From positions 1-37,624 of the forward strand of contig JAEESX010000008.1 of the NCBI GenBank assembly GCA_016290145.1: DNA of 37,624 bases. Direction: 5' to 3'. Origin of the DNA: Caryophanales bacterium (GTDB taxonomy: Bacteria; Bacillota_I; Bacilli_A; RFN20; CAG-826). Position numbers and translations under genes: made by a program. The notes under the pieces are model-generated. The model had not been told where the DNA came from. It did not search any database and saw only the letters and a list, made by a program, of their open reading frames with translations. Of the stretch, positions 9,052 through 17,634 are shown piece by piece; the first letter of the stretch is position 1; each line of letters begins with the position of its first letter.

Positions 9052-10439
9052 CGATTTATAAACTCTTTCATAATCGCACATTCAGGAACTTCTTCTAAAA
9101 AAAATCCTAAGCAATTATTAATCTCATCTATCGCTTCTTCTTTACTTAAACACTTACTTCTTGTAGCGATTGCCATCTCAATCGCAGAGAAAGGAATCAT
9201 CCTTGATCTCATATTGTAGAATCTAGTGAATTGAGAGTATTCTTTGCACTTCTCAATCTTACAACTTGTATGTAGTCCCTTAGATGAATAATCAGGAGAT
9301 ACCCAACCACATTCTTTAGTGATAACGTCTTTGACGTTCTTCCAGTTATATTCGCCACCTGCAATCTCATCAAAATCCACTTGGACAAAGCGAGGAATAT
9401 TACCAGACCAAGAAGATGATCTAATCGCTCTTTTAAGAGGCTTTGTTAATAAAGGAATCTCTTTAATCGCCTTACAAACATTTGTCACTAATTCGTTGTT
9501 ATATCCCGCAAGAGTTTTAAGTTTAGAATCTCCGTAAGCAAGTTGCTTCATTGTGGCTAATGTATGAAACTGTCCATTTCTAAATGGAGGATGCAATGTA
9601 ATCACTCTTCCTACATTAAGCATGAAGTTTAAGAATTTGTTCTTTGCGAACTTATACGCCATCAAAGGCGCCATGTGATTATAAAATAATCCTGCGACTT
9701 GAGAAGGCTCATTTCCCACGACAAAATAAGGGACTTTATTCGCCACTAATTCAGGATAGAAAAGGATATACGCTAAAGAAGGACACATACAGGTGTTCTC
9801 ATTTAACTCATAAGTCTTGTTATATATCTTTTTAAGGACATCACTAGATACATATCTAGTAATGAATTCAACATTAGGAAGCATCTTTTTCGCATTCTCT
9901 ATAGATTGTCTTGCACAATCACTCATATATGGGATTTCCCAAGTAAGAGAAAGTACTCTTAAATTAAGAACTTTACTTAAGTAATAGAGAAGATATGTGG
10001 AGTCTTTACCACCTGTATAGAATACTGCGACATCAAATCTAGATTTCTTACTTTTAGGGAATGTATTAAGAATTGGATTAACACCTTTGAGTTGTTCTAA
10101 AACATCTTTTGTTTGGCAAATTGGACAAAGTCCATTTTCATCAAATTCCACGCCTGGCACCATAAAGTCATTCATCGCGCATTCTTTGCAGAATCTCGCT
10201 TCGGTAATAGACTTAGGGATCTTACGTAATTGTTCTTCTGTAACCACCACTCCTATAGAGATGAGTTTAGAAAGAATCCTGGATTCTTGCTCATTAAGTT
10301 CCTTTGGAAGAGAACGAATAATAACTAATTGTTTCTTGTTTAATTTGATCTCGTTTTTAAAGAGATGATTTCTATTTTGCAAGCCATAGTAAAATAATTT
10401 GCCCCCTACTTCTTTCCAACGGGATTGTAAGTAAAACAT
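9048..10439 (-). CDS. PP-loop ATP pyrophosphatase, N-acetyl sugar amidotransferase-like
   Basis: This 463-residue protein has a zinc-binding-like segment (CKECAMNDFMVPGVEFDENG then CPICQ, about residues 90-118). The PP-loop FYTGGKDSTYLLYYL lies near residue 150. Both features resemble the WbpG/PseA family, which adenylates a substrate and inserts nitrogen or sulfur. Other paired cysteines (TCMC; CKIEKC) could hold metal or sulfur. WbpG acts on surface sugars with a glutaminase partner, but no glutaminase or sugar gene is nearby; the partner here is a ferredoxin-like EFR1 protein. A tRNA or cofactor thiolation role is an alternative. The ATG at 10439 has AGGAG upstream, inside the ribF end. 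Confidence 0.7.
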   Translation of the reverse strand: MFYLQSRWKEVGGKLFYYGLQNRNHLFKNEIKLNKKQLVIIRSLPKELNEQESRILSKLISIGVVVTEEQLRKIPKSITEARFCKECAMNDFMVPGVEFDENGLCPICQTKDVLEQLKGVNPILNTFPKSKKSRFDVAVFYTGGKDSTYLLYYLSKVLNLRVLSLTWEIPYMSDCARQSIENAKKMLPNVEFITRYVSSDVLKKIYNKTYELNENTCMCPSLAYILFYPELVANKVPYFVVGNEPSQVAGLFYNHMAPLMAYKFAKNKFLNFMLNVGRVITLHPPFRNGQFHTLATMKQLAYGDSKLKTLAGYNNELVTNVCKAIKEIPLLTKPLKRAIRSSSWSGNIPRFVQVDFDEIAGGEYNWKNVKDVITKECGWVSPDYSSKGLHTSCKIEKCKEYSQFTRFYNMRSRMIPFSAIEMAIATRSKCLSKEEAIDEINNCLGFFLEEVPECAIMKEFINR

Positions 10440-10440
10440 A

Positions 10441-11343
10441 TTATTCTCCTAATATTTTTCTAGCTGTGGATTTATCTTTACCAAGTTGAATCTTTAAGGC
10501 TGCTAAGGATTCAAATTTTCTTTCATCTCTAATGAATTGAATGAATTCAACGAAGATATTCTTTCCATAAATGTTTTCATCAAAGTCTAATAAGTGAACT
10601 TCGATAATTGGTTCGTTAAGTGGATTGATGGTTGGGTGGGTACCAACATTAATAATGGCCTTGTATTGTTTATCAAAAACATAACCATATCCCACATAAA
10701 CACCATTCTTTGGATAAATGTATTCATATTCTAAAGAAAGGTTCGCGGTTGGGAAGTCTAGGTCTCTACCTTTTTTATACCCCACCATAACAGTACCGTT
10801 AATACGATATGGTCTACCAAGCATAGAGGCGACTTCTTCCATCTTGCCTTCTTTAATTAACGCAATAATGTTTCTTGAGGAAATTTTATTTCCTCCAATA
10901 TTCTCAAAGTCATTAACTTTGACATTAAAGAATAACTTCAAATAATCAACATCGCCTTCCGCACGGACACCAAAACGATAGTCTGGTCCGCAGCATATTT
11001 GATATGGATTAATTTGTTTTAATACTTTTTCAATGAACTCATCTTTTGTGGCGTTCACCACTTCTTTATTGAAGTCCATCAAATATAAATAATCGACACC
11101 GAGTTCTTCAAATAGATCCGCTTTATCAGCGATTGATGTGATGCAGTTATCACTTGTTTTATTACCTAAGACATAAGCTGGTGATTGGTTAAAGGAAAAG
11201 ACACCTAACTTGTAGCCTTCTTTTTTTGCTTTCTTTATTAGTGCTTGGTGACCTAAATGAACACCATCAAAGAAGCCTAAACAGAGGATTAGGTCATTAA
11301 CTTGTTCGAGTTTTTCTCCTAATTCAAATTGAACTATCTCCAT
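10441..11343 (-). CDS. ribF: Bifunctional riboflavin kinase/FAD synthetase
   Basis: This 300-residue protein converts riboflavin to FMN and then FAD. The N-terminal adenylyltransferase domain shows the nucleotide motif GVHLGHQALI. The C-terminal kinase domain shows GYKKGRDLDFPTANLSLE with the conserved PTAN. Length is normal. Its start lies within the truB end (20-base overlap), the usual truB-ribF coupling of Firmicutes. Downstream genes in the same operon include a flavodoxin-type protein, a plausible FMN consumer. Confidence 0.95.
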   Translation of the reverse strand: MEIVQFELGEKLEQVNDLILCLGFFDGVHLGHQALIKKAKKEGYKLGVFSFNQSPAYVLGNKTSDNCITSIADKADLFEELGVDYLYLMDFNKEVVNATKDEFIEKVLKQINPYQICCGPDYRFGVRAEGDVDYLKLFFNVKVNDFENIGGNKISSRNIIALIKEGKMEEVASMLGRPYRINGTVMVGYKKGRDLDFPTANLSLEYEYIYPKNGVYVGYGYVFDKQYKAIINVGTHPTINPLNEPIIEVHLLDFDENIYGKNIFVEFIQFIRDERKFESLAALKIQLGKDKSTARKILGE

Positions 11344-12196
11344 AATCGTTTATTCCTCTTTGGCAGATATATTGACCATCTACGTATTTATATATGGCAA
11401 TCACCATATGATTTTTATCTGCGACTAATATTGTACCATGACCTTCATAAATATTTTCCTTTAAATTTACACCATGAGAAGCGTGAACCGCCCACTTGTC
11501 ATTTAAAATGACGATTGGCACTACTTTACTTAAAACATCATAGTTATCCAAAAGATGCTCTTCACTCACTTCTGAAACATCAATCGCATCTTCAATATTA
11601 AATGGTCCAACCTTAGTTCTTCTAAGTGCGGTTAGATAACCAATATTTCCAAGTTTTTCAGCGATAGTTTCACCTAATACACGGATATATGTTCCCTTAG
11701 AAACTTTCGCTCTAAATGTGATTGTGTCTTCACTAAAATCTAATAGTTCTAATTCATAGATATTGATGTCTCTTGCAGGTCTATCAACTTCAATGCCTTG
11801 CAAAGCAAGATGATAGAGTTTTTGACCTTTATATCTCACAGAAGACACCATCGGTGGAACTTGTTTTTGAGGACCTTTTAATTCTTCAAAAACCCTTTCA
11901 ATATCTTCTTTTGAAAATGGTTTAACTTCTTGAGTTTTAATAATCTCATTAGTCTTATCTCCAGAGATTGTCTTTCCACCTAGTTTAAGTGTGGCGATAT
12001 ATTCCTTATCTAAACCATCTAAACAAATCATTGCCTTTGTGGCTCTACCGATAGAAACCACAAGTAAACCTGTAGCAAATGGATCAAGAGTACCACTATG
12101 ACCGACTTTTTTCTCATGGAAAATATGAGATATTTTGGTGACAACATCTCGACTAGTCCATTCTTCTTTTTTATCGATAAGGAAAAATCCGTTCAT
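11324..12196 (-). CDS. truB: tRNA pseudouridine(55) synthase
   Basis: This 290-residue enzyme isomerises U55 of the tRNA T-loop. The catalytic motif HSGTLDPFATGLL, with the active-site Asp, lies near residue 40. The GTYIRVLGE segment is also present, and the C-terminus resembles a short PUA-like region. It ends in TGA, supporting the standard code. Upstream lies a compact divergent region shared with the TtcA-GNAT gene; the bases before its ATG (AAATTAAAAGT) show no clear ribosome site. It is the first gene of truB-ribF-PPloop-EFR1. Confidence 0.96.
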   Translation of the reverse strand: MNGFFLIDKKEEWTSRDVVTKISHIFHEKKVGHSGTLDPFATGLLVVSIGRATKAMICLDGLDKEYIATLKLGGKTISGDKTNEIIKTQEVKPFSKEDIERVFEELKGPQKQVPPMVSSVRYKGQKLYHLALQGIEVDRPARDINIYELELLDFSEDTITFRAKVSKGTYIRVLGETIAEKLGNIGYLTALRRTKVGPFNIEDAIDVSEVSEEHLLDNYDVLSKVVPIVILNDKWAVHASHGVNLKENIYEGHGTILVADKNHMVIAIYKYVDGQYICQRGINDYGDSSI

Positions 12197-12221
12197 ACTT
12201 TTAATTTATCTTATTAGATAA

Positions 12222-12240
12222 TATAATATTTTTCACTATG
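12222..12240 (+). promoter_or_regulatory. TATAAT-N10-ATG: apparent leaderless start of the TtcA-GNAT gene
   Basis: A perfect TATAAT (12222-12227) stands exactly 10 bases before the ATG at 12238, and there is no Shine-Dalgarno sequence. Transcription starting about 7 bases past the -10 would give a leader of only about three bases. The -35 (TTTTAA at 12199) is weak. Confidence 0.6.
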
Positions 12241-13434
12241 AAGGCAATTCGTACATTACTTGCGTGTATCCGTAAAGCGGATCAAACATATAACCTTATC
12301 AATCATGGCGATAAGATTATCGTCGGTTTATCTGGTGGTAAAGACTCTATGGCTTTACTCTACTGTTTAAACCTCTATCGCAAGTTCTCTCATACTGAAT
12401 TCGAGCTTCAACCTGTCACATTAGATTTAGGCTTCCCTGGATTTAATCCAAAACCATTAGAAGAATTCTGTGAATCCATGGGGTTAAAACTCGTTGTTAG
12501 CAATAGCAAAGAAGTCTATGAAATACTTTGTATTCAACAAGAAAAACAACACTTAAAACACTTACCATGTTCTATTTGTTCCCGTATGAAGAAAGCGGCA
12601 ATTAACAAAGTCGCTAATGAAATGGGATTCAATAAAGTCGCATTTGCGCATCACGCAGATGACGCAATTGAAACATTATTAATGAACCAAATCTATGGAG
12701 CAAGAATTGCTACATTTGCACCAAAGATGCATTTAGAAAATGCGAACATCGACTTCATTAGACCATTCTTACTTGTACACGAAAAAGACATTAAGTCTTT
12801 TATTAAAGAAGAAAATATCAATGTTGTGGGTTCATCTTGCCCTGCAGATAAGCACACCACTAGAGAAGATATTAAAGTCTTATTAAATGATATTTATCAT
12901 CAATTCCCTAAATCTAAAGAAAGCTTCTTATCGATGATCAGTAATTACGAACAAGAAGATTTATGGGGAAATGAGATATATCAACAAATCAATCAAGAAG
13001 GATTAACTCTTAAACCAGTTGTTACTCCTATTGATATGTGGAACGTCACAAATATCAGAGAATTAGTCTTTAGAAAAGAACAAAATGTTCCTTATGAAGA
13101 AGATGAAATCTTAGAAGAACAACTACAAGCTAAAACATATCTTATTTATCTAAAAGATAAAGTGATAGGCACAATTAGATATAGATATGTAAATGGTGCC
13201 TATAAAGTAGAACGCTTCGCAATTCTTAAAGAATACCGTGGCAAAGGATACGGAAAACAAGTGTTCAATTACTTCGTTGATATGCTTGCCGCAGACTTTA
13301 ATCCTTGCACTATAACACTTAATTCCCAAGAACCAGTTATCAAGTTCTATGAGGAATGCGGTTTCATCCCTGAAGGTGAGATGTTCCTAGAAGCAGAAAT
13401 TAAGCATATTAAAATGAACAAGATAATAAAATAA
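12238..13434 (+). CDS. TtcA-type tRNA 2-thiocytidine synthetase fused to a YjcF/ElaA-type GNAT acetyltransferase
   Basis: This protein of 398 residues has two parts. Residues 1-235 are TtcA-like: PP-loop SGGKDS (32-37), the CxxC pair C111/C114, and C201, matching the three cysteines that hold the TtcA [4Fe-4S] cluster. TtcA thiolates C32 of tRNAs. Residues 265-398 form a GNAT domain with the acetyl-CoA motif RGKGYG (334-339) and a C-terminal FLEAEIKHIKM segment typical of YjcF/ElaA proteins. E. coli TtcA (about 310 residues) lacks this domain. The acetyl acceptor is unknown. It is divergent from truB and carries its own terminator. Its start appears leaderless. Confidence 0.88.
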   Translation: MKAIRTLLACIRKADQTYNLINHGDKIIVGLSGGKDSMALLYCLNLYRKFSHTEFELQPVTLDLGFPGFNPKPLEEFCESMGLKLVVSNSKEVYEILCIQQEKQHLKHLPCSICSRMKKAAINKVANEMGFNKVAFAHHADDAIETLLMNQIYGARIATFAPKMHLENANIDFIRPFLLVHEKDIKSFIKEENINVVGSSCPADKHTTREDIKVLLNDIYHQFPKSKESFLSMISNYEQEDLWGNEIYQQINQEGLTLKPVVTPIDMWNVTNIRELVFRKEQNVPYEEDEILEEQLQAKTYLIYLKDKVIGTIRYRYVNGAYKVERFAILKEYRGKGYGKQVFNYFVDMLAADFNPCTITLNSQEPVIKFYEECGFIPEGEMFLEAEIKHIKMNKIIK

Positions 13435-13460
13435 CCAGCATTTCACTGCTGGTTATTTAT
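13431..13460 (+). terminator. Terminator of the TtcA-GNAT gene
   Basis: AACCAGCA (13433-13440) pairs with TGCTGGTT (13447-13454) around a 6-base loop, followed by ATTTATTTTAT. The stem overlaps the stop codon. Confidence 0.85.
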
Positions 13461-13474
13461 TTTATAAATAATAA

Positions 13475-14167
13475 TTATAGTAAGTGTGTTGGAGCAGCAC
13501 TACCGAATGATAAGAAGTTGAGAGATAAATCGATATAAACAACTCCGGTAAATTGAGAGATGGTAATACGTCTAATGGTAAGGCCACCATTGCCGTATGC
13601 ACATTCCACAGTCACCGTATCATTAAGATATTCAAATGTGCTTGTGTATTCTGTGCAATGATAGTTAATAAGTGAATCTTTATCAAGCAAGCCGTTAACA
13701 ATACGTCTATATTCTTTTGTACATTCAGTGAAGCATAATCCGACATCAGTCGATGTTGAACTACCTGTATCTTCTGGGAATTTAATTGTGTAGGTGGTAT
13801 TTTGCCATTCTCCACCTTCCCATTCAAAGATATTGTTGTTGGTTGCTCTATCGCAAAGTAATGAGAGAGAATCAGGTTTATCACTGCAAGTGAATTCCAT
13901 AAAATTTTCATCTATTTGAGCGGAGAAATTATCGGATGCATATAATGGTCCTTTATTATCATTCTCATCTTTATCGAATGATTTTCTTTCACATTCAAAG
14001 ATGGAATTATTAAACATATCTGTGTATGTATCTTTAAAAAGATTATAGGCAGTCTTTTGACTGATTGTGTCTGGTGCTTTGCATTGGCAGTCATGTTCGC
14101 ATTTATTGTCACATGCACAAAGTGCGATCATTGCAAGGCCTAACACGGCAACTTTCATTAATTTCAT
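13475..14167 (-). CDS. Cysteine-rich putative lipoprotein, unknown function
   Basis: This 230-residue protein begins with a lipoprotein signal (MKLMKVAVLGLAMIALCAC) whose lipobox LCAC puts the lipidated Cys near residue 19. A short Cys/His cluster (CEHDCQC) follows at once, and further cysteines are spread along the chain (CERK, CSDK, CDRA, CFTEC, CTEY, CAYG), suggesting disulfides or metal binding. I recognise no domain. The start has GAGGTAATAAATT before it. It stands alone between two terminator-bounded genes and faces outward from the cell membrane. Confidence 0.75.
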   Translation of the reverse strand: MKLMKVAVLGLAMIALCACDNKCEHDCQCKAPDTISQKTAYNLFKDTYTDMFNNSIFECERKSFDKDENDNKGPLYASDNFSAQIDENFMEFTCSDKPDSLSLLCDRATNNNIFEWEGGEWQNTTYTIKFPEDTGSSTSTDVGLCFTECTKEYRRIVNGLLDKDSLINYHCTEYTSTFEYLNDTVTVECAYGNGGLTIRRITISQFTGVVYIDLSLNFLSFGSAAPTHLL

Positions 14168-14251
14168 AATTTATTACCTCTAAAATAAATTTTATATCCT
14201 TGAAAAAGTATTGTTTATGAAAAAGTTTTATTAAAAATAAATTTTTGAAAA

Positions 14252-14815
14252 TTATTTTAATTTGAGGCCCACTCTAAAGGCAGGAGCGACTTCTTCACCG
14301 ATAACGTGATATTTGCCGTTACTACCATCAAATGCTAATGGCTCGAGTTTTTTCACATCAATCTTATCATCAGTTAAAACTGAATCATCCACAACGACAT
14401 TAACGATTTCACCGATTAATGTGCCGCCTTCACCCATTTCACCATCTAAAGAAACTAGCTTACATTCTAGTGTCACTGGGTATTCTTCATATAATGGAGC
14501 GTTCACATGTTCACTCTTAACTGCATGTAATCCAGCTTTTTCTATCTTTTTAGGCTCATTAGCTTTGCTAACGATACCGACATAGTCACTTGCTTCCACT
14601 GTCTTTTTTGTGGCAAATGCAACGGTAAAAGCCTTGTTTTTGCGGATGTTATCTGTGCTAACATGAGCACCTAGTGAAATGGTTATTTGATTATAGTCAT
14701 AAACACCACCCCAAGCGGCATTCATTAAATCTGGTTCACCATTTTCATCATATGTACCAATCATTAAAACTGGCATTGGGAACAAAAATGTTTTTGCGCC
14801 TAAATCTTTTCTCAT
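14252..14815 (-). CDS. Flavin reductase-like (FMN-binding split barrel) protein
   Basis: This 187-residue protein opens with the pattern of the flavin reductase-like family: FPMPVLMIGTYDENGEPDLMNAAW, then ISLGAHVSTDNIRKNKAF. Members bind FMN and reduce flavin or small substrates; the particular reaction is unknown. The start is supported by TGAGGTAAG. It is divergent from the carbonic anhydrase, and the two genes share an overlapping -10 region at 14839-14845. Confidence 0.87.
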   Translation of the reverse strand: MRKDLGAKTFLFPMPVLMIGTYDENGEPDLMNAAWGGVYDYNQITISLGAHVSTDNIRKNKAFTVAFATKKTVEASDYVGIVSKANEPKKIEKAGLHAVKSEHVNAPLYEEYPVTLECKLVSLDGEMGEGGTLIGEIVNVVVDDSVLTDDKIDVKKLEPLAFDGSNGKYHVIGEEVAPAFRVGLKLK

Positions 14816-14838
14816 AATTACTTACCTCATTTTTATTT

Positions 14839-14857
14839 TATAATAAGTTTAGTTATG
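14839..14857 (+). promoter_or_regulatory. Shared divergent -10 region and leaderless start of carbonic anhydrase
   Basis: TATAAT (14839-14844) stands exactly 10 bases before the ATG at 14855, without a Shine-Dalgarno site. On the other strand the same bases give TATTAT (14845-14840), a fitting -10 for the flavin reductase gene, which does have GAGGT before its start. One near-symmetric element may therefore fire in both directions. Confidence 0.55.
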
Positions 14858-15379
14858 AACGAAAAAGAATTACTCATTAAAGGCAACGAATATTTTGTTG
14901 ACCTAGCTAAGAAAGACATCAAATTAGAGAACAGTTTAAATGAACTAGTTAAAGGGCAACATCCACCCGTTTTAGTTATCGCCTGTTCTGATTCAAGAGT
15001 GTCACCCGAAGAAATATTCTCTTTAGGACTTGGATATCTCTTTGTCATTAGAACCGCAGGTAATGTGATAAATGAAGGCGAACTTGCCAGTGTCGAATAT
15101 GGTATAGAACATCTTCATATAAAATATGTACTCGTGCTCGGACACACCCACTGTGGTGCTATACACGCATCTATACATAATGAAAAAGGAAAATATCTAG
15201 ATCCAATTCTTAATAGAATTAAAAAGAATATCCTCGATGAAAAGGATGAATATAAAGCATCCGAAAAGAACGCCTTAGAAGAAGTCAAATTCTTAAAAGA
15301 TAAATTCAAAGAATATGACGGCAAGATAGAAGCCGCAGTATACGACTTAGAAACTAGAAAGGTGAACTTCCTAGAATAA
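14855..15379 (+). CDS. Beta-class carbonic anhydrase
   Basis: This 174-residue zinc enzyme hydrates CO2 to bicarbonate in the cytoplasm. The zinc site is complete: C44 and D46-x-R48 in ACSDSR, with H97 and C100 in GHTHCG. The RTAGN motif follows the expected order. It is at the short end of the family. The gene stands alone, divergent from the flavin reductase-like gene, convergent with rbfA, and separated from it by a two-way terminator. The start appears leaderless (TATAAT 10 bases upstream). Confidence 0.95.
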   Translation: MNEKELLIKGNEYFVDLAKKDIKLENSLNELVKGQHPPVLVIACSDSRVSPEEIFSLGLGYLFVIRTAGNVINEGELASVEYGIEHLHIKYVLVLGHTHCGAIHASIHNEKGKYLDPILNRIKKNILDEKDEYKASEKNALEEVKFLKDKFKEYDGKIEAAVYDLETRKVNFLE

Positions 15380-15381
15380 AG

Positions 15382-15405
15382 AAAAGAGAGCAAATGCTCT
15401 CTTAT
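15382..15405. terminator. Bidirectional terminator between carbonic anhydrase and rbfA
   Basis: AAGAGAGC (15384-15391) pairs with GCTCTCTT (15396-15403) around AAAT. T-rich tails occur on both sides, and it overlaps the rbfA stop. Confidence 0.82.
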
Positions 15406-15734
15406 TTCTTTTCTTTTAATAATTCTTCAATTCTTGCTTCTTTTTTGTAGCCTTCATCAAGAACGAAACTAATTTCTGGAATACGTCTAGTGTCCATCTT
15501 ACTAGCGAGTTCGCTACGGATGAATCCTTTAGAATGTTCTAAGACTTCTAATCCTTCTTTAATTTCTTCTTCTTTAATAAAGGAGACATAGACTTTCGCA
15601 TAGGAGAAGTCATTACTGACTTTGACTTCTGGAATGGTGACAAATCCTAAGTGAGGATTTTTTAAATCGAATTGAATGATCTCGGCAATATTCTTACGAA
15701 TGAGTGTCGCGATTCTCTCTTGTTTATTGGCCAT
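15402..15734 (-). CDS. rbfA: Ribosome-binding factor A
   Basis: This 110-residue KH-like protein assists maturation of the 16S rRNA 5' end during 30S assembly. The start MANKQERIATLIRKNIAEII and the block KVYVSFI agree with RbfA. It starts three bases after infB and closes the rimP-nusA-infB-rbfA operon, ending in a shared terminator. Confidence 0.95.
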   Translation of the reverse strand: MANKQERIATLIRKNIAEIIQFDLKNPHLGFVTIPEVKVSNDFSYAKVYVSFIKEEEIKEGLEVLEHSKGFIRSELASKMDTRRIPEISFVLDEGYKKEARIEELLKEKK

Positions 15735-15736
15735 AA

Positions 15737-17578
15737 TTACTTACCGGCTTCTTCCACCATTTCGTAGCCTTCAATAATGTCGTTTTCTTTAACATCATTG
15801 TAGCCATCAAGAAGGATACCACATTCGAATCCTTTCTTAACCTCTTTTGCTTGGTCTTTTTCTCTTTGCAAGGATGCGATTTTGCCTTCAAAGACAATGA
15901 CGCCATCTCTTAACAAACGAATTGGAGAATTGTTTCTAATGACACCGTCAACGATCATACAACCGCAGATGGTACCGAGTTTAGAAACTTTGAATAATCT
16001 TCTGACTTCCGCTTGGCCAGTAACACGTTCCACCATAGTAGGTGCAAGCATACCTTTCATCGCGGCTTGAATTTCTTCAATTAAAGCGTAGATGATACGG
16101 TGTAATCTGATTTCCACCTTTTCTTCTTCAGCTTTCGCTCTGGTCTTAGAATCAGGTCTCACGTTGAAGCCATAAATAATGGCTTTAGAGGCACTGGCTA
16201 ACAAGACATCGCTTTCAGTAATCGCGCCAGAAGTTGCTCTTACGATATTAATCTTAATTGTTTCATTAGATAATTTTTCTAATGAGGATTTAACAGCTTC
16301 CGCAGAACCTGTGCTATCAGCTTTAATGATGATGTTGATGTTTTGCATTTCGCCTTCTTTTGCTTTAGCAAATAAGTCGTCTAAGCTAGCAGCGGATGAT
16401 TTATTCATCTCTTTTGCTTCTTTAATCATCTTACGTTTTAAAGCGATTTCACGTGCTTCTTGTTCAGTTGGGAACGCCATGAAGCGGTCACCTGCTAATG
16501 GGACTTCCGCAATACCGATAACGGAGACTGGTGTACTAGGTGTAGCCACTTGAAGAACTTTCTTAAATTCATTAGTCATTCTTCTGACTTTGCCATATCC
16601 TGTACCAACTACTAAATAGTCACCTTCACGTAAGGAGCCGTTTTGGACTAATAAAGTAGCTTTTGGACCTTCGTTCTTATCGAGTTTTGCTTCAAGAACT
16701 GTACCTAAAGCATAACGATCTGGGTTAGCTTTAAGTTCACCCATTTCCGCAACTGTTAAGATAGCTTCTAATAAGCCGTCGATGTTTTGTTTCTGCTTTG
16801 CAGAAATTTCCACAGCGATGACATCTCCACCATAATCTTCCACAACGATTTCATGGGCCATTAATTCATTCTTGACTCTACTTGGATCAGCACCTGGTTT
16901 ATCCATTTTGTTAATTGCAACAATAATTGGAACGCCAGCGGCTTTTGCGTGGTCGATAGCTTCAATTGTTTGAGGCATAACACCATCATCCGCAGCAACC
17001 ACTAAGACAACGATATCTGTAACGCTTGCGCCACGAGAACGCATCGCGGTAAAGGCTTCGTGCCCAGGAGTGTCAATAAATGTAATCTTTTGTCCATTAA
17101 TTTCTTTTTGGTAAGCACCAATTTCTTGACTAATACCACCAACTTCACCAGCGACTAAGTTTGAGTTTCTAACTGCATCGATGAGTGTGGTTTTACCATG
17201 GTCAACGTGTCCCATAATGGTAACAACTGCTGGACGTGGTTTTAATTTAGATGGATCATCATTAATTTCAACTTCTTCGAAGTTTTCGGCAGCGACAATC
17301 TTTTTCTTTTCAAAGTCGTAGCCAAATTCCAAACATACAGTACCGATGAGTTCATCATCTAAGACTGTATTGATGGTAATCATTTTTCCTTGTAAGAAAA
17401 GGAATTTAATAATATCCCCAACAGGAATATTTAGAGATTTAGAGAGTTCACCAACGGTAATAGCGCCTGTATAGGTGAAGACACCACCATTGACTTTGGT
17501 TCTCACTTTATCAGTGGTTACTTTCGTGGAAACGTTAGCTTCACGATTAAACCCTGGTTTTTTGTTGTTCTTTCCCAT
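15737..17578 (-). CDS. infB: Translation initiation factor IF-2
   Basis: This 613-residue GTPase places initiator tRNA on the 30S subunit. All GTP motifs are visible: [15 protein letters not shown] and NKMD, in the order expected after a short IF2-N domain ([20 protein letters not shown]). The N-terminal extension is small compared with enteric IF-2 and normal for reduced Bacilli. The ribosome site AAGAGGTGTTAAT is good. It follows nusA by 56 bases; the ylxR and ylxQ genes usual between these two in Bacillus are absent. Confidence 0.97.
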   Translation of the reverse strand: MGKNNKKPGFNREANVSTKVTTDKVRTKVNGGVFTYTGAITVGELSKSLNIPVGDIIKFLFLQGKMITINTVLDDELIGTVCLEFGYDFEKKKIVAAENFEEVEINDDPSKLKPRPAVVTIMGHVDHGKTTLIDAVRNSNLVAGEVGGISQEIGAYQKEINGQKITFIDTPGHEAFTAMRSRGASVTDIVVLVVAADDGVMPQTIEAIDHAKAAGVPIIVAINKMDKPGADPSRVKNELMAHEIVVEDYGGDVIAVEISAKQKQNIDGLLEAILTVAEMGELKANPDRYALGTVLEAKLDKNEGPKATLLVQNGSLREGDYLVVGTGYGKVRRMTNEFKKVLQVATPSTPVSVIGIAEVPLAGDRFMAFPTEQEAREIALKRKMIKEAKEMNKSSAASLDDLFAKAKEGEMQNINIIIKADSTGSAEAVKSSLEKLSNETIKINIVRATSGAITESDVLLASASKAIIYGFNVRPDSKTRAKAEEEKVEIRLHRIIYALIEEIQAAMKGMLAPTMVERVTGQAEVRRLFKVSKLGTICGCMIVDGVIRNNSPIRLLRDGVIVFEGKIASLQREKDQAKEVKKGFECGILLDGYNDVKENDIIEGYEMVEEAGK

Positions 17579-17634
17579 ATTAACACCTCTTCTTTCTTAC
17601 TAATTTATGCTCAAAGAGCATTATCGATTAAATA

